A stretch of 64,000 bases of DNA from Sodiomyces alkalinus F11 (GCF_003711515.1 NW_021167082.1:1977691-2041690); one strand, 5' to 3'; counted from the first letter of the stretch, positions 47,746 through 60,528 are shown. Translations and numbers: made by a program. Notes: generated from the sequence alone by a model not told the origin.

Positions 47746-47772
47746 AAGTTAGTGAAATTGTCGAACGGGGCC
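47746..47772 (-). repeat. Harbinger terminal inverted repeat, right
   Basis: The plus strand ends TCGAACGGGGCC, the inverse of the left end GGCCCCGTTCGA. It is followed by TAA at 47773-47775, the second copy of the target duplication. Beyond this point CA/TG frequency returns to normal. Confidence 0.85.
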
Positions 47773-48044
47773 TAATAAGGTACCTAGTCACTACCTACCA
47801 AGCTTGACCCACTCTACGGAGTGCTCAGGTACCTACCTGACCACGGTACTGAAGTGACGTTATCCAGCTATTTTCGGCACGATGCCGATGCATCCATCTC
47901 TCACTGCCAAACATCCTGAAGCTACCATACCCATACAATAAGCAGGACTCGTCTAAGCAGGCATCTATCTATGCGCAACTTCCTGGACGTAGGCAATCTT
48001 AGCAGACCTTTCTAGGTACTCAGTCTGCTCCTTGGCAGCCTGCT

Positions 48045-50207
48045 ATGTCTATCGTTGCCGAGTTCGTCTCCCACCATCTTCCCTTCCTTTCCCTTAGTCC
48101 CGGTCTCTCTTCTTCCTATCATACCACGCCGTTATCTTGATGTTCCCTAACATTGTGCCAATTTACTGACATTTCTTGCTACTCGTGCAGTCGCGTGCGC
48201 GAGATCGACGCACAGCTTGATCGAATCGCTCTGGGATTCGGCAGGCTTCCTCCTCCAGACCTGGACGAGCTATCGGACGCCGCCATTCACGGCACCGATG
48301 ATGTCGAAACGGAATACGCCAACGAAGCCTTGTCCACTCCTCGAGTACAGGAGCTTCTCCGCATTGTCAACGCCCTCTCTTCTGCCTCGTCTCCCCTGTC
48401 CCAAGTATCTCCACATCGCATTCAAACCCTTCTTCGGCAATCCCGGCTTGCCGACCTTGGTGATGTAGACTCCCTCGCCGACAGATCAGGTCCAGACAAA
48501 CTCCACCAGTCCAATGTGGAGTGGCTCTTAATCAGCAGGGCCACTGTCCAAGCCTATGGGCACCTCCTCAACATGCTCTTCGAACAGATAGTTCCTCTGA
48601 GCGATGACATCCAATACTGGGAGGAGACTCTGGGCTCTTATACATACACCATTCTTTACACCATACAAACGTCGCCCCTGCGACTTTGGGACACTTTTCA
48701 CAGAATTCGATGCAGCGTCCACGATCATATTGGCAATATCGATGTTGAACATGAACCCCCTCCTGGGTCTGCTTGGAAGGGTATGGCTCGCTCATGGGTC
48801 CAGTTCTATGGCATAGTTCAAAGAAGCGTTCGCGAGCGCTCCATGACGACCATTCGGGGCAAGGTCCTCTCTCCAGTGTCCCGGAGCCGCCGCGAGGTGC
48901 GTCGGCATCTTGCCGAGCTCAACAAGCTGAAAGACATTACCTCCACCGGCCTGGGCATGCTGGTCGACGAAGGCCTCGCCTTTGGAATGGATATGGACGA
49001 CGCTAAGACCGACGATGAAAGCATGGACCTCCTTCACTGGAAACCTGTTGTGTCTAAGACGGTGGCAATGATGGATGCGGTCCTTGATAAAATCATGGAA
49101 TTAGAACTTTACCCCCAAGATTTCGAGACTAGCGTCTTCCGCACCATATACGAGGATGCCGAGCTCGGTACACAGTTTGACGATCCCCAAGCGCCCCTGC
49201 GAGTCTCTGCCGCCGCCCAACGGCTGCTATACATCCTAGAGCACAAGCTTCCCCAGAGAACCCGCGAATTGCATGAAGAAGTACGGGAACATGGGCGGCC
49301 ATCGGTATTGGTGCGGTATTGGCTTCCCGCAACGCTGGCCGCTCTGTCCTCTACCACTGTCCTGCGCATCCTCGTTAACAGGAAGGCCGAGTTAGCCACC
49401 TGGGCACGAGATATCGCGGTGACAGCTCGAGATTTCTGGACCAACTGGGTCATCCAGCCGGTTCGCAACATGGTTCGCACGATTCGACACGACGAGGCGA
49501 GTGATATCGCTATAATGAGCCGTGACAGCCTCAAGGCCGATCGAGAGAGCCTTGAGCGCATGGTGGTCGACTTCGCCCTTGACAATCCGCACTTCACAGG
49601 GGCGTCAGGCCCGCTCAGCGACGCGCAAATCGCGGTGCTTCGGGCCAAAGTGTACGAAGGGGATTTGACCCCGGTCCTGCGGGCGTATGAGACGGATCTC
49701 CGTAGACCTTTTAGAGGCGCGGTGCGAGGGGACCTCGTCCGATCACTTCTCATACAAGTGCAGAAGACCAAAGTCGACCTCGAGGTAGCAGTCAGCGGCA
49801 TCGATGCTCTGCTGAGGAGCCAGGAGCTCGTCTTCGCCCTGGTGGGTCTAACCCCGGGTATTCTCGTTACCGCGGGGGTGGTTCAGTACATACGAGGAGT
49901 CTTTGGCGGCCGACGTGGAGCCCGTACCCAGCGCCAGGGAGACCAGGTGCTACGGGTAATGCTGAAGATCGACCGCATCTTAACCGAAGCGACACCGACG
50001 GCCAATGAATTCCTCCATTACCGGGATCACGGCCGGTTATTGTGCGAGGTGCACGTGCTGCGAAACGCGATGTCGAAGCTGCTACCGCGGCATATGGAAA
50101 AGGAATTTCTGAAGGATCTGGATGACCTAGCCAGCCCTAAGAGATACCCAGTCCAAGTGCAAACTTTCAACAGAATGAAATGGGCCTATGCAAAATGGGT
50201 GCGGTGA
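48045..50207 (+). CDS. nca2: Nca2, mitochondrial outer/inner membrane regulator of ATP synthase mRNA
   Basis: Nca2 controls expression of mitochondrial Atp6/Atp8 in yeast. The large exon (48191-50207) encodes the full NCA2 domain: RVREIDAQLDRI near the start, TYTILYTIQTSPLRLWDTF, LGMLVDEGLAFGMDMDD, then VRYWLPATLAALSSTTVLRI (membrane segment near residue 400), NWVIQPVRNMVRTIRHDE, and a second hydrophobic segment LVFALVGLTPGILVTAGVVQ near 575. There is no ATG near its 5' end, and CTCGTGCAG at 48182-48190 is a good acceptor. I propose a first exon from ATG 48045 (MSIVAEFVSHH...) to 48130 joined through a 60-nt GT-AG intron, giving 700 residues. That first exon fits in phase but is weakly supported. 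The left TE boundary is only 270 bp away. Confidence 0.85.
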
Positions 50208-51184
50208 GGCGAGGTCTCTTGACGCGAGGAACACACTCGATGAGTCAATGTCTTTTACTTGATGGAACCAGGTGGATAAAAGGTCTGGAGCCGTTGGTGG
50301 CTGTCTCCCTAGGCGCCATGAGTCCGATGGCGAGTGCAGCTTCCCGGACTTGTCGACGATATCTGCTCCGTACGGGTGGCCGTCGAATTTGCTCGAAAAA
50401 AGTATCATCAGCATAACAGCGAATGGTGTCTGGACAAACTGGATTAAAAAGCATGGAGAGGCCAGGGTACGCTAGTCGAATAAGGAATACAGAAACATCG
50501 TTTTTAGATCAAACGGAAATATAGATATACAATTGATTAATATTTATTGGACTCTTGCAGACTCACAGGATGTCGGTCAGTCCCTCTTGTCCCTCTGGTC
50601 CCTCTCGTCCGTACCTAAGGTACATTCTGGATCGTGTTTGCGTGTATTCTCATGGTACCATCCCTTTTAGGTACCTAGGTAAGGTACTTACAAGGTGCTA
50701 TTTCTCAAGGTACGTGTGACGGGGAAGATAAGGTACCTCATTTGCGTAGTAGGTACGGAGTATTACTCAGTGCTCGTTCACTGGAGACTATAAGTACCTA
50801 GGTACTACTCTACGTACCTATACCTTAGGCAACAGCAAATGACCTTAGGTGGTTTCCTCCAAAAGCAGGGAAACTCGGGTGCTGGAGAAGTACCTTAAGG
50901 GTCTCCGAACTTGGAATCCGCAGCCCCAGACCCCGATTCGGCCACGTCCCTTCAGCCTTCTAAACGACTTCTCGACTCACTGGGGGCGGCGGCACATCAT
51001 CGCGATTGTCTCGTCCATTGTCCATTGAAATCCGCCTGCTATTACCATTGACGCAACGCTTTGAATAAACAACAACAACAACAACCCCCTCGAGTCTTCG
51101 CCCATCAATACCAGACGACGACGAGAAACTCACACCCACGTTTCCCAACATTCGAACTGACTGGTCTTTGACAACTTCATCAAC
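50208..51184. other. Intergenic, nca2 to Sec4-type Rab
   Basis: This stretch holds the nca2 3' UTR and the promoter of the next gene. Palindromic words (TTAGGTACCTAGGTAAGGTAC, AGTACCTAGGTACTACTC and similar) are dense at 50610-50830. A CAA repeat (ACAACAACAACAACAACCCC, about 51068-51087) lies about 100 bases before the Rab start, probably in an unstructured leader. No gene is supported. Confidence 0.5.
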
Positions 51185-52144
<960 letters not shown>

Positions 52145-53282
52145 AAAAAAAACCCCCAGGAAGAAAAAAAAGGAGGGGGTCAACGACACAGGGTAACAAA
52201 CAACTTGAGGGGCCACATGGCATGGTGCAAGACCAAGGAAGACACAGGCGGACATAGTGAACACCAAGGCTCTGGTGTCTGCGTTTGCATTGGGCGTTCT
52301 GTATGTGGCTACGCATACGGGATCTCATGACCGATTCGAGTGGACGGATACAGAGGGGTTTCGAGGGAAGAACCCCGGAGTTGCTGGCGACAGCTGCAGC
52401 TTGGGTCTACTTCCGGCAGGACAAGTTCGCACGTGATTGTCGTTACAAGGAAGAAGAGCAAGGGAAGGTCGGAGGACAAGAAAGGAGGCAGCTTGGTTTG
52501 GCTTCGATGGTTTCCTGTGCTTCTGCGCGAGAGGAGCGAGTGCGTGCGTTGTTTGGCAAGTGACACTTTAGTCACTCTGATGGGTTCGTCATCGCTGTGT
52601 GCGGCACCAGAGCGAGGCAGGAATCATGCGGAAGCGTCCGTTCAGTTGGGAGGTATTCCTGTGGAAGTACAACACAATGGGGTGCTGCGAAAGGAGACGG
52701 GATTCGGTCCGGTCGGTCACCCTGACCGGTCTGTTTCTGGCATGTTGCCTTGACGGGATTTCTGGCTCCTTCATTACTTGTTGTCGCCGTCATTGTTATC
52801 ATCATCCCCTAGAGAGTAAATATCTGGTCTGGAGTTCGGTTTATCATGTGGGGTCTAATATACTTTTCTATTTCTCCTTCTCATCACACTGCGCATGAGA
52901 CGTTGTCTTAATCTTGTTGATGACTGCCTCCTCTCTTCCCAACGACCCTCTTGATCTAAGGCGAGTCCGCATGGGCGTGCACATACACCCGCAGCTGACA
53001 TGTTCCTTGCCTGCCGAAACTAAAATAAAAACAAAGAGAGAAAAGAATATTCCCCCCGGCCCCCTTCCCCACCAATGTTGAATACAAGCTTAGCTTTTCG
53101 GGTATAAGAGAAAGCTGTTTGGTATTGCACTTTCATTGTTCCTCTACATAGATAAAGGACTGCAGTCAACATGACAGCTGGATTGCTGTGTCTGCGCTTC
53201 AGAACACAGCAGGATATGTGGCAAGCAGTCCTCCAAAGGGCTACGAGAACGTGGAAAAGAGAGAAGAAGAAAAAACCTGCAA
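52145..53282. other. Convergent intergenic region, Rab / unknown protein
   Basis: This 1.1-kb gap lies between convergent genes. It starts with an A-rich/C-run stretch just after the Rab stop and contains overlapping frames on both strands (for example 52340-52753) that I consider non-coding. It probably holds a long Rab 3' UTR. No repeat or RNA gene is recognised. Confidence 0.5.
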
Positions 53283-55013
53283 TTACCAGGGTATAATGGC
53301 ATTGACGGTTATGCCTTGTATCTGCTGCTGGTTTGGTGTCGACTCCAGACTCGTGGGGGAGGAGAGGGAAAACTCCCTCCGATGCCATGTCCTGACGAAT
53401 CGCCGTGCCTCAAGCGCATCTCTGAAAGACACCACGAAGCGCGCCGATTTGACCGGACCTTCGGTTTTCATGTTCCCATTGAAGCCGCAATCGCCACCGG
53501 CATCAGTTCCCCTAGTCCCTTTGTCGATTCCATAAGCCCCGTCACCGCCCTCGAGGGCCCCGTCCGATGCTTCACTAGAAAGCCCCAACTGCCCTCTTGT
53601 TTCACCGTTTGTTGCCTCTATCTCCGGCGCCTTGCCATTGGATTTATTTTTGACCGCCTTTTTTTGTTTCCGCTTGCTGTCTGGCCTCGGCTCGGAATAT
53701 TTCCGCGCAAAGTAGGGCTTCACATCTGTCATGTCCCAGGCGAGGTTCCGTTCTTGGCCATCCTGACGGACCAGGCCCAGAAGGGTTGGGACATCTACGG
53801 CACCTCCTTCTAGTGACACTATAACATGTTGATGATTAGATGAGGAGGCTGATGTGGCGGTATTGGTTGATCCTTTTCCAGTGCTGCCCAAGCTCGGGAT
53901 AGACGCCGAGGCGGCCAGTATGTGTTCAATGGTGAAGGGCTGTATACGAGCTTCGGTGCTCCCCGGGAGGGCATACAGTTTGAGGCTGAGGGGCGCAGGG
54001 GACGGCGGTGCGAGGGTAAAGGTTTGCTGGTCCGGATCGGAATCGGAGCCAGTAGGAAACGGTCCATAAAACAGGGGTGAAGAGAGCTGCTGGGAGGTGG
54101 CATGACGCAGAGGGCCGAAAAGAGCATGGGCCTGCAGCTTGTAGGCTCGGGCGGCGGCCCGCGAGGTGAAGAAGATGAAATAGCTGTCGAGCGGCTCTAG
54201 CGTGTTTACATCGAACAATTGAACCACTGGCAGAGCAAGAAAGGATGAATCAGCTCAGGGCTACACGGGAGTGTGGAAGACAGACGGTGCAGTAGTGCGA
54301 CCTAGACAGGAATGAAAAGATAAAAACGCACCTTTCCTGATGGAGCCATTCCAGCCATGGACGTGCTCACCCTGACGACCGACGCGGTAGAAGTCGGACT
54401 CGGCAAGGGATTTCGATGCATTCCAGAGGACGAGCATGGCCGGCATATAGTCGCGCGGCGGTAAGGAGCTATCATCCAAGCCGGCCTGGGCGCGCTGCGC
54501 TTCCAGCCAGGAGACTAGGTCCTCCTTATCGAGCACCTCGCGGGCGGGGCTTGCTCTAAAGGCCGGGGTTTCTCGACTTTCCTTGGCAGGACCTGCGAGT
54601 GCGGCGCCTTCTTTAGGCGGCGAGTCCAAATCAGCATCCGGGAAGAGCTCGTTGAAGATGGAACCCTTGGCGGGCCTCCGTTCGTCAGCTATCGGTGCAG
54701 CTTCGCGCCATGGACCGTTCCCGTTGCCATGGCCACTGTCGTTGCGGCTGCGGTTGACGCGGGTCCTGAGGTTTGCTGGGCTGTCTCCGTGGCCACGCGA
54801 GCTGTGCAGATGACCGAGAACAGAGAAGGGTCGCAGGCAGAGATTAGCACTGCTATTTCCGGGACGAACGCTGCCGCATGACGGTGCCCACGACGATGTC
54901 CGTGGTGTTCGACAGCGAATGGTTGGAGGAAGGACGAGCCGAGGAGACCGTGGGTACATTCGTGCAATCCTGGAGAAGGAATTGCCCAGGTCTCCGCGTT
55001 CAGCCCATGGCAT
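53283..55013 (-). CDS. Conserved-looking protein of unknown function, probably mitochondrial
   Basis: Two exons on the minus strand (55013-54332 and 54226-53283) join in phase through a GT-AG intron, giving up to 541 residues. I do not recognise the family. The N-terminus is Arg/Ser-rich and nearly free of acids (MYPRSPRLVLPPTIRCRTPR from an in-frame Met at about residue 19), typical of a mitochondrial presequence. The best-folded part spans the splice: MPAMLVLWNASKSLAESDFY, then RVGRQGEHVHGWNGSIRKVV and PLDSYFIFFTSRAAARAYKL, which looks like an alpha/beta domain. A Lys-rich patch (RPDSKRKQKKAVKNKSNGK) and a Gly/Asp-rich linker follow. A late segment VKSARFVVSFRDALEARRFV resembles an RRM-like beta-alpha strand. 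Function is not assigned. Confidence 0.75.
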
Positions 55014-55854
55014 GAGGCTCAGTACTCTTCCGCGGCGGGGCGACGACTAGGAAGGCAGATGTGGTTTGGGATGACGGGGAGGGGACCGGAAACTGGACGA
55101 TCGATCAGGTGTAAGTATTAGATGTATTACTTCGTAGGGAAAGTTGGAAATTTGCATCGATGTTGTAATTGTAAATTACTGCGTAAGCCGACTCTGGCGA
55201 TACTTCGTTAACGGAGTATATACATACGCTAGTGCACAGAAATCATTGCATTGGACAAAGTGATAGCCGGCTTATATAAGCTAGAGTTCAGCCCCAGGCA
55301 ACAAGCCACAGTGATTACGGGAACAATTATATCCCCTGATTACATAAGAAGATCGTTATGTGGCTAGCGCCACACTTGCCCTTGATTCATAAGGTAGGTA
55401 GCTTACTTAATAAATAGCAGGGGTCCTTTCCAGGGAGGGGTGCTTGGTGGTGGGGTGCTTGGGGAAGAGCGAGGGAACCACAATCGTTGCTTGTGGGGAC
55501 AGAAAAGTGTGTCCTAGGCAGCGGCACACACACTTACGATGAAGTCTCATGGGTATATTGGGTCGATTGCTTCGTACTAGTTAATTCATCTCCTGGTCTG
55601 ACAAGGTACTTTACCTGTCGAGCGATAGTGGCCTTGTTTCTATAACTGTACCCCTGCAGATATATCATGTACACCTGTGAGCGAGGGGTCATTTTCCAAA
55701 GCTTCCATCACCAACTCATCACTTGACTCAGCTTCACTCAACTTATTAACTCGGCTCAACTGAGCTCAACTGAGCTTGGCTCCTGCGTCCTCTTGAAAGT
55801 CCTTCCTGACGGGCTCTTTGGAAACAAAGAGGAAAAGAAAACGAAGAGGGGAAA
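55014..55854. promoter_or_regulatory. Divergent promoter region, unknown protein / afg2-like
   Basis: This 841-bp stretch lies between divergent starts. Near 55725-55775 there is a short imperfect array (CACTCAACTTATTAACTCGG, CTCAACTGAGCTCAACTGAG) of CTCAACT units with a TGAGCTCA palindrome. No reading frame is supported. Confidence 0.45.
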
Positions 55855-58339
55855 ATGAGCAACAATACCGGAATCAATACCGGAATCAAACCGAAGGAGA
55901 TCACGGTCAAGGTCCGTCCAGTATCCGAATGCGACCGCAGTCAAGACAAGGCAACTCTTCAAGGGTTTTCAAGAGCATGGGTCAACAAGGATGCCCTCAT
56001 ATTCCTCACCGGGGGTGTTGAGAGCGGTAAACGCTGCTGGGTTGAGCGCACTGTCCCTGCCACGGCTACCGCTGCCCCCAAAGATGCGACCTCAGAGACA
56101 GCACCGGGTTCATCACCTGGCTTAGGCGATCCTGTCCGCCGACAGGCGCTTCTTTCGTTGTTGCCAGGCTCCAAGATGCCCCAGAACATCGTCTTCATGA
56201 CAGAAGCCTACCGGAAGGCTTGCGGGTTTCACCTTGGGGATATTGTGACCATCAGACCGGACCAAGATATGGCGGTACCGTCCGCCCAATTCGTGGAGGC
56301 CGAGCCCCTGGATGAGATAGGCAGTGAGCAGGAGACTGCTTCTTGGGAGGGCGCCGCCTGGTTTCAGCTTAGTAAGTCTCTCACATAACCGCATGGTCGC
56401 ATCATGGCTGCATGGAAACCACCCTCTGCTACGCCGTACTTCCTACCTCCTACCCAACTCAACCTACCTTGGCCCCACCTGACAATCTTGCTTACACCGC
56501 ACCACCTTGTTAGAACGCGCTGGTCACGTCCTGCCCGGTCTCCGAATTGACTGCACCGTGGCCGGGTTCAAAAAGTCCCTTCAAATCCGCGCCGTCGACT
56601 CAAAGACGGACAACGTCGCTTCATTTGGCGAGACCTCGGTTATTCGAATTCGTAATGTCTCGCCTCTCCCTGACGGCGTCCCTGCGGCCCCCAAGAAACT
56701 AGAGGTCACAGGCATCCCCGGGCTTGCGGCCGAGGAGAAGAAACTCAATCGCTTCTTCAGGGGGTTCAACACGACTTTCCTGCACAAGGGACAGCAACGA
56801 TCTTGCGGTATCGTGATCCACGGCGGACGAGGCGCCGGTAAGAGCTACGTCTTGGATCGGATTGCCGCCACTGGTTGGGGTAAGGTGTTTAGAATCGAGG
56901 AGAACGACAAGTCTTCCACCGTCGAGGAAGCCTTCAAGCAGGCCAGCGCTCAACGGCCCAGCATCATCCTCGTCGACGGACTCCACGCCTTGATAGGCAA
57001 GGACCGGCCAAACTCCGGCACCATCGCCACCAAACTCGGCCAACAGCTGGACCAGCTAGCCGAGGAGGCCTGGAAGACCGACACCCTGCCGAAAGTTCTC
57101 GTGGTTGCCAGCTGCCTCGATTACATGACTGACGTGCCAGCCGAGCTGCAGAAACTGACTCGGTTCGAGCGAAACATTCCGCTCTCCATTCCGAACGCCC
57201 AGGGACGGCGGGAGATCTTGGAGACATTAAGCGGCCCCTTGCCTCCGGAGGACAAGGAAAGCATGCTGACCATGCTGGCCCAACAAACCCACGCGTTCAA
57301 TCCTTCGGATCTCTGCCGCCTCATGGGCCACGCCGTGGAAATCCTGGCTGAGCGCCTCGACCCGCTCCAGGAGAACGCAACAACCTCGGAGGGGGAGCCG
57401 GTGCCCTTCGTCAGCAGGGAGGATCTCGAGCAGGCTCTTCGTTCAACACGTCCCACGGCCATGCATGACGTGAATCTCAAGCCGCCGACGATCCACTGGC
57501 AAGATGTTGGCGGGCAGGAGGGTCTCAAGAAAGCCCTGCGGAGGATGATCGCGCTCACGACAACGACGGACCCCGAGGTTCACAAGCTCATCCTCGACCC
57601 TCCCAAGGGCCTCCTCCTCTACGGACCCCCCGGTTGCTCCAAAACGCTTTCGGCCCAGGCCATGGCGACCGAATCAGGCTTCAACTTCTTCGCCGTCAAA
57701 GGCGCCGAGCTGCTCAACATGTACGTGGGCGAGTCGGAGCGCGCCGTGCGACAACTCTTCGAGCGCGCGCGGGCCGCCAGCCCGAGCATCATTTTCTTCG
57801 ACGAGATCGACTCGATCGGCGGCGCGAGGAGCGGGGGCGGCGGGGGCGGCAGGGGTGGCATCAACCGTTCGCAGGGCTCGGTCAACATGCTGACGACGCT
57901 GCTCACCGAGATGGACGGCTTTGAGGCCCTGACGGGCGTGCTGATCCTCGCCGCCACGAACCGGCCGGAGGACATGGACCCGGCACTCCTGAGACCGGGT
58001 CGCTTCGATCGGGTCGTCTACGTCGGGCTTCCGGATCTGGCGGGCCGAGAGGCCATCTTCAGTATGAACCTCGGCCGTCTGCGCATCGCTGACGACGTCG
58101 ACATGGGCGAGCTGGCGGAGCTTTCGGATGGGTTTTCGGGTGCCGAGATCAAGCAGATCTGCTCGATGGCCTCCAACCGCGCCATCGACGCGTGGCTGGA
58201 CGGCGAGAGGTCGGGAGAGGATAGCGTGATTCGCATGGGGGATGCTGTGGAGGCTGTCAACACTTTACCGCGGGGTGTCACACCGGCCATGTTAGACGAT
58301 TACGAGCGATGGGCCAGACGCTTCGCGAAGCAGGTATAG
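55855..58339 (+). CDS. Type II AAA ATPase, Afg2/Drg1-like
   Basis: Two exons (55855-56371 and 56514-58339) give 780 residues, the size of yeast Afg2/Drg1, a cytosolic AAA ATPase that strips Rlp24 from pre-60S particles. An N-terminal double-psi-barrel-like region (about 1-230) is followed by D1 and D2. D2 is canonical: LLLYGPPGCSKT (Walker A, about 540), FVIDE-equivalent IIFFDEIDSIGG (Walker B, about 598), NRPEDMDPALLRPGRFDR with both arginine fingers. The GPPGCSKT and VGESERAVRQLFERAR forms are typical of Afg2/SPATA5. D1 is degenerate: Walker A is GGRGAGKS, but Walker B reads IILVDGLHAL with no DE pair. That divergence leaves some doubt between Afg2 and another type II AAA. Confidence 0.85.
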
Positions 58340-60528
58340 AAGAAAGCATACGGATAGAAATGAAAATACCCTGGTGTCTTGTATCAGAGAAGCATCCACT
58401 CTTCTCACGATCATCCCGATATGTCGCTAGTTGGGTCCTTTTTTTTTCTTTTTCCCTGTGCTTCCTCAGGAAGAAAGCTTCTTTATGTCTTTCCGAACAT
58501 CAAACAGCTCGTAACTCTCATGAGGTAGAGCAGTAACCTGTTCCTGCCGCGCTGAGTGGTGAGCGGTAAGCTGATTCAGCTCTTTTTGGAGGAGCTTCTT
58601 ATTATACTTACGTAGCACGGATACGAGTCCAGTGCGGTTGCAGGTACGAACACCGTGAATCAACAGTACCTACAGTGTTTTTACCTGGAGGCAGTACGGA
58701 GTACATTTTCTCTATCCGATCTCGGCCTTCCACTGAGGTTAAGCAAAACGATCCACCCACTTACTTATTCTTAGTCTCATGCCTCTAGTCCCCTAATTAA
58801 TGGATTAGTCGGCTCGGTTACCCCCACGCTTCACCGTTGGCCGGGTTTTTGCATCAGGGAAAGGGGCGATTGGCTTTGGTCCAAAGACCTATGTAAAGCT
58901 ATCGTTATGTCTGTTCGACTTCATCACAAACTGTCAACCAAGTACGTTGTAGTTAATTTACACAGCTTGCCCATGATTCTCGGTATACTGGATGAAGTTT
59001 AACCTGCAGCCGTTCACATTGAATAAAATCGCGGCTTAATATCTCACATGGCCGTTGTTCGCCTGCTTTCCTGGCTTCTGTGATATCCCTAACTCGTAAC
59101 GCAGCATTCGAGACGTCCCATCCAACATGAAAGAACTCGGTTTCTCTTCTCCCTCGGAATATCGTATCTTGAACTATTAGTATATGAGTTGCTGCCCTGT
59201 ACGGTACGATACTGAACTCTTGTGATGTCTCTAACTCCTGACCAATAGGTATCGCGTCGTCATATTTTGTTGTAAGCAGAAACTGAACGACTACAGATCC
59301 TCGAGTTCCATGTTAGATCTGCTAGTGTTTCATATGGTGTGAGTCTAGGATCGTCTACGTCCAGCTCTTTGGTACTCGTAGATGTATTCAGACTAGATGC
59401 CTTCGTCAATGATGAGGTGTCCACGAGATGGGTTGGTTACTTATGGACAAGCAGATCTGGTCCGTTTCCCCGGAATAACCCCAAACATTTGCACTCGCCT
59501 CGTTTGTTGACACGTGATCTGCTACGCAGAAGTAAAGCTGACTTGTGTACCCCGTGACCGGATGGGAGAGAGCCTAAGGTACCTTAGCCAGGGCACAACC
59601 GCAGTATGAACCTACAAGTCGGCGGCATCGAGAGTGGCATGTACCTATGTATAGACACACATACACATACCTATATAAACATATGTCTATGCGGATACAT
59701 GGCACTTCTCTGCGTTCCGTTTCCATCTCCCACGGCTCACACTGTAAACTTAGTACATGCATAGGGGGCACAAGCCCAGCTTTGAATTGGCATCGGAAAT
59801 TTTGATTCTTGTTTCCCTTTACTTAACTGTCTCACGCAAAGACGCCATATCAAGACCTCAGTAGGCGGCGGTAATCGGGCGCTCACTGCCACCGCTTTGC
59901 CTAGCTAGCATGACCGCGGCTCTGGGCCAAAACAGCGAGCCCAGTATATAGCTATGATACAAGCCAACAGCCCATATCTACCATCTTGCCCCAAGCCAGA
60001 TAGATTCGATCGCCAGCCATGCGATTAACCAAGCTTCCCCGTCTTTGCCGTCCGTGGGTCTCAGATGCGTGCCGTCAGAGTTTCCTGGGCGAGGGCAGGG
60101 GCCGGTGTTCCCATTAACCGGTCGGCTCCGGACATGGACGTGTGTTTCTCTGCTGCGGTAGTCGCCAGATCATCAGCTTTGCCCATTTGAACACCCAGCC
60201 CCCGTCCGCCACAACCCGGATTTTACACTGAAGTTCTGATCACCATCTTTTTTCTTCTTCTTTGATCCCTGGGAATAAACCTCCATCGAGGGAAAGACTC
60301 GGTAAACGCCCCGCCCTCCCCCCTCCCCTCCCCTTTCCTCCACCCGTCGTCCATAGAAGCCACCGTCATCATCGGAAAGACAGTTAAAGAAGAAGAAAAA
60401 GAAAAGGAAACCACCCGTGCGACCGGTAGAAACAAAAATAAGACTCCATTGACGTCTCATGACCCGTGGCATTTCCCCAACTGGCCGGGATTCCCTAAGG
60501 AGAACGATTAAAGAAATAAAAGAACGCC
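58340..60528. other. Convergent intergenic region, afg2-like / psy2
   Basis: This 2.2-kb stretch lies between convergent genes and has no supportable gene. It includes a poly-T/pyrimidine tract (58440-58460), a TA/CA-rich tract near 59650-59690 (ACACACATACACATACC), AGGTACCTTAG words near 59578, and a run of CCCTCCCC/TCTTC pyrimidines at 60250-60410. Short frames (59339-59557, 60173-60532) have no family resemblance. Confidence 0.5.

Larger units (their letters stand above)
20695..47772 (+). mobile_element. PIF/Harbinger DNA transposon enlarged by nested insertions
   Basis: The inverted repeats and TAA duplication define a 27,078-bp unit. Removing the nested Gypsy B (20866-44768, with its own nested insertions) and one copy of its 5-bp duplication leaves about 3.2 kb, a normal size for an autonomous Harbinger element. 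The residual parts are the left end (20695-20865) and the right part (44769-47772). The right part carries a degenerate DDE transposase on the plus strand and a second degenerate frame on the minus strand, the two-gene layout usual for PIF/Harbinger. All parts are RIP-mutated and the element cannot encode a working transposase. Confidence 0.82.

Noticed and set aside
20695..47772. Giant cargo-carrying mobile element (Starship-like) bounded by TIRs and a TSD
   Set aside because: Everything inside is explained by nested retrotransposons and a Harbinger transposase; no DUF3435 tyrosine recombinase or cargo genes were seen.
52285..52805. Several overlapping frames after the Rab gene
   Set aside because: Mutually overlapping on both strands, without recognisable domains; more likely the Rab 3' UTR.
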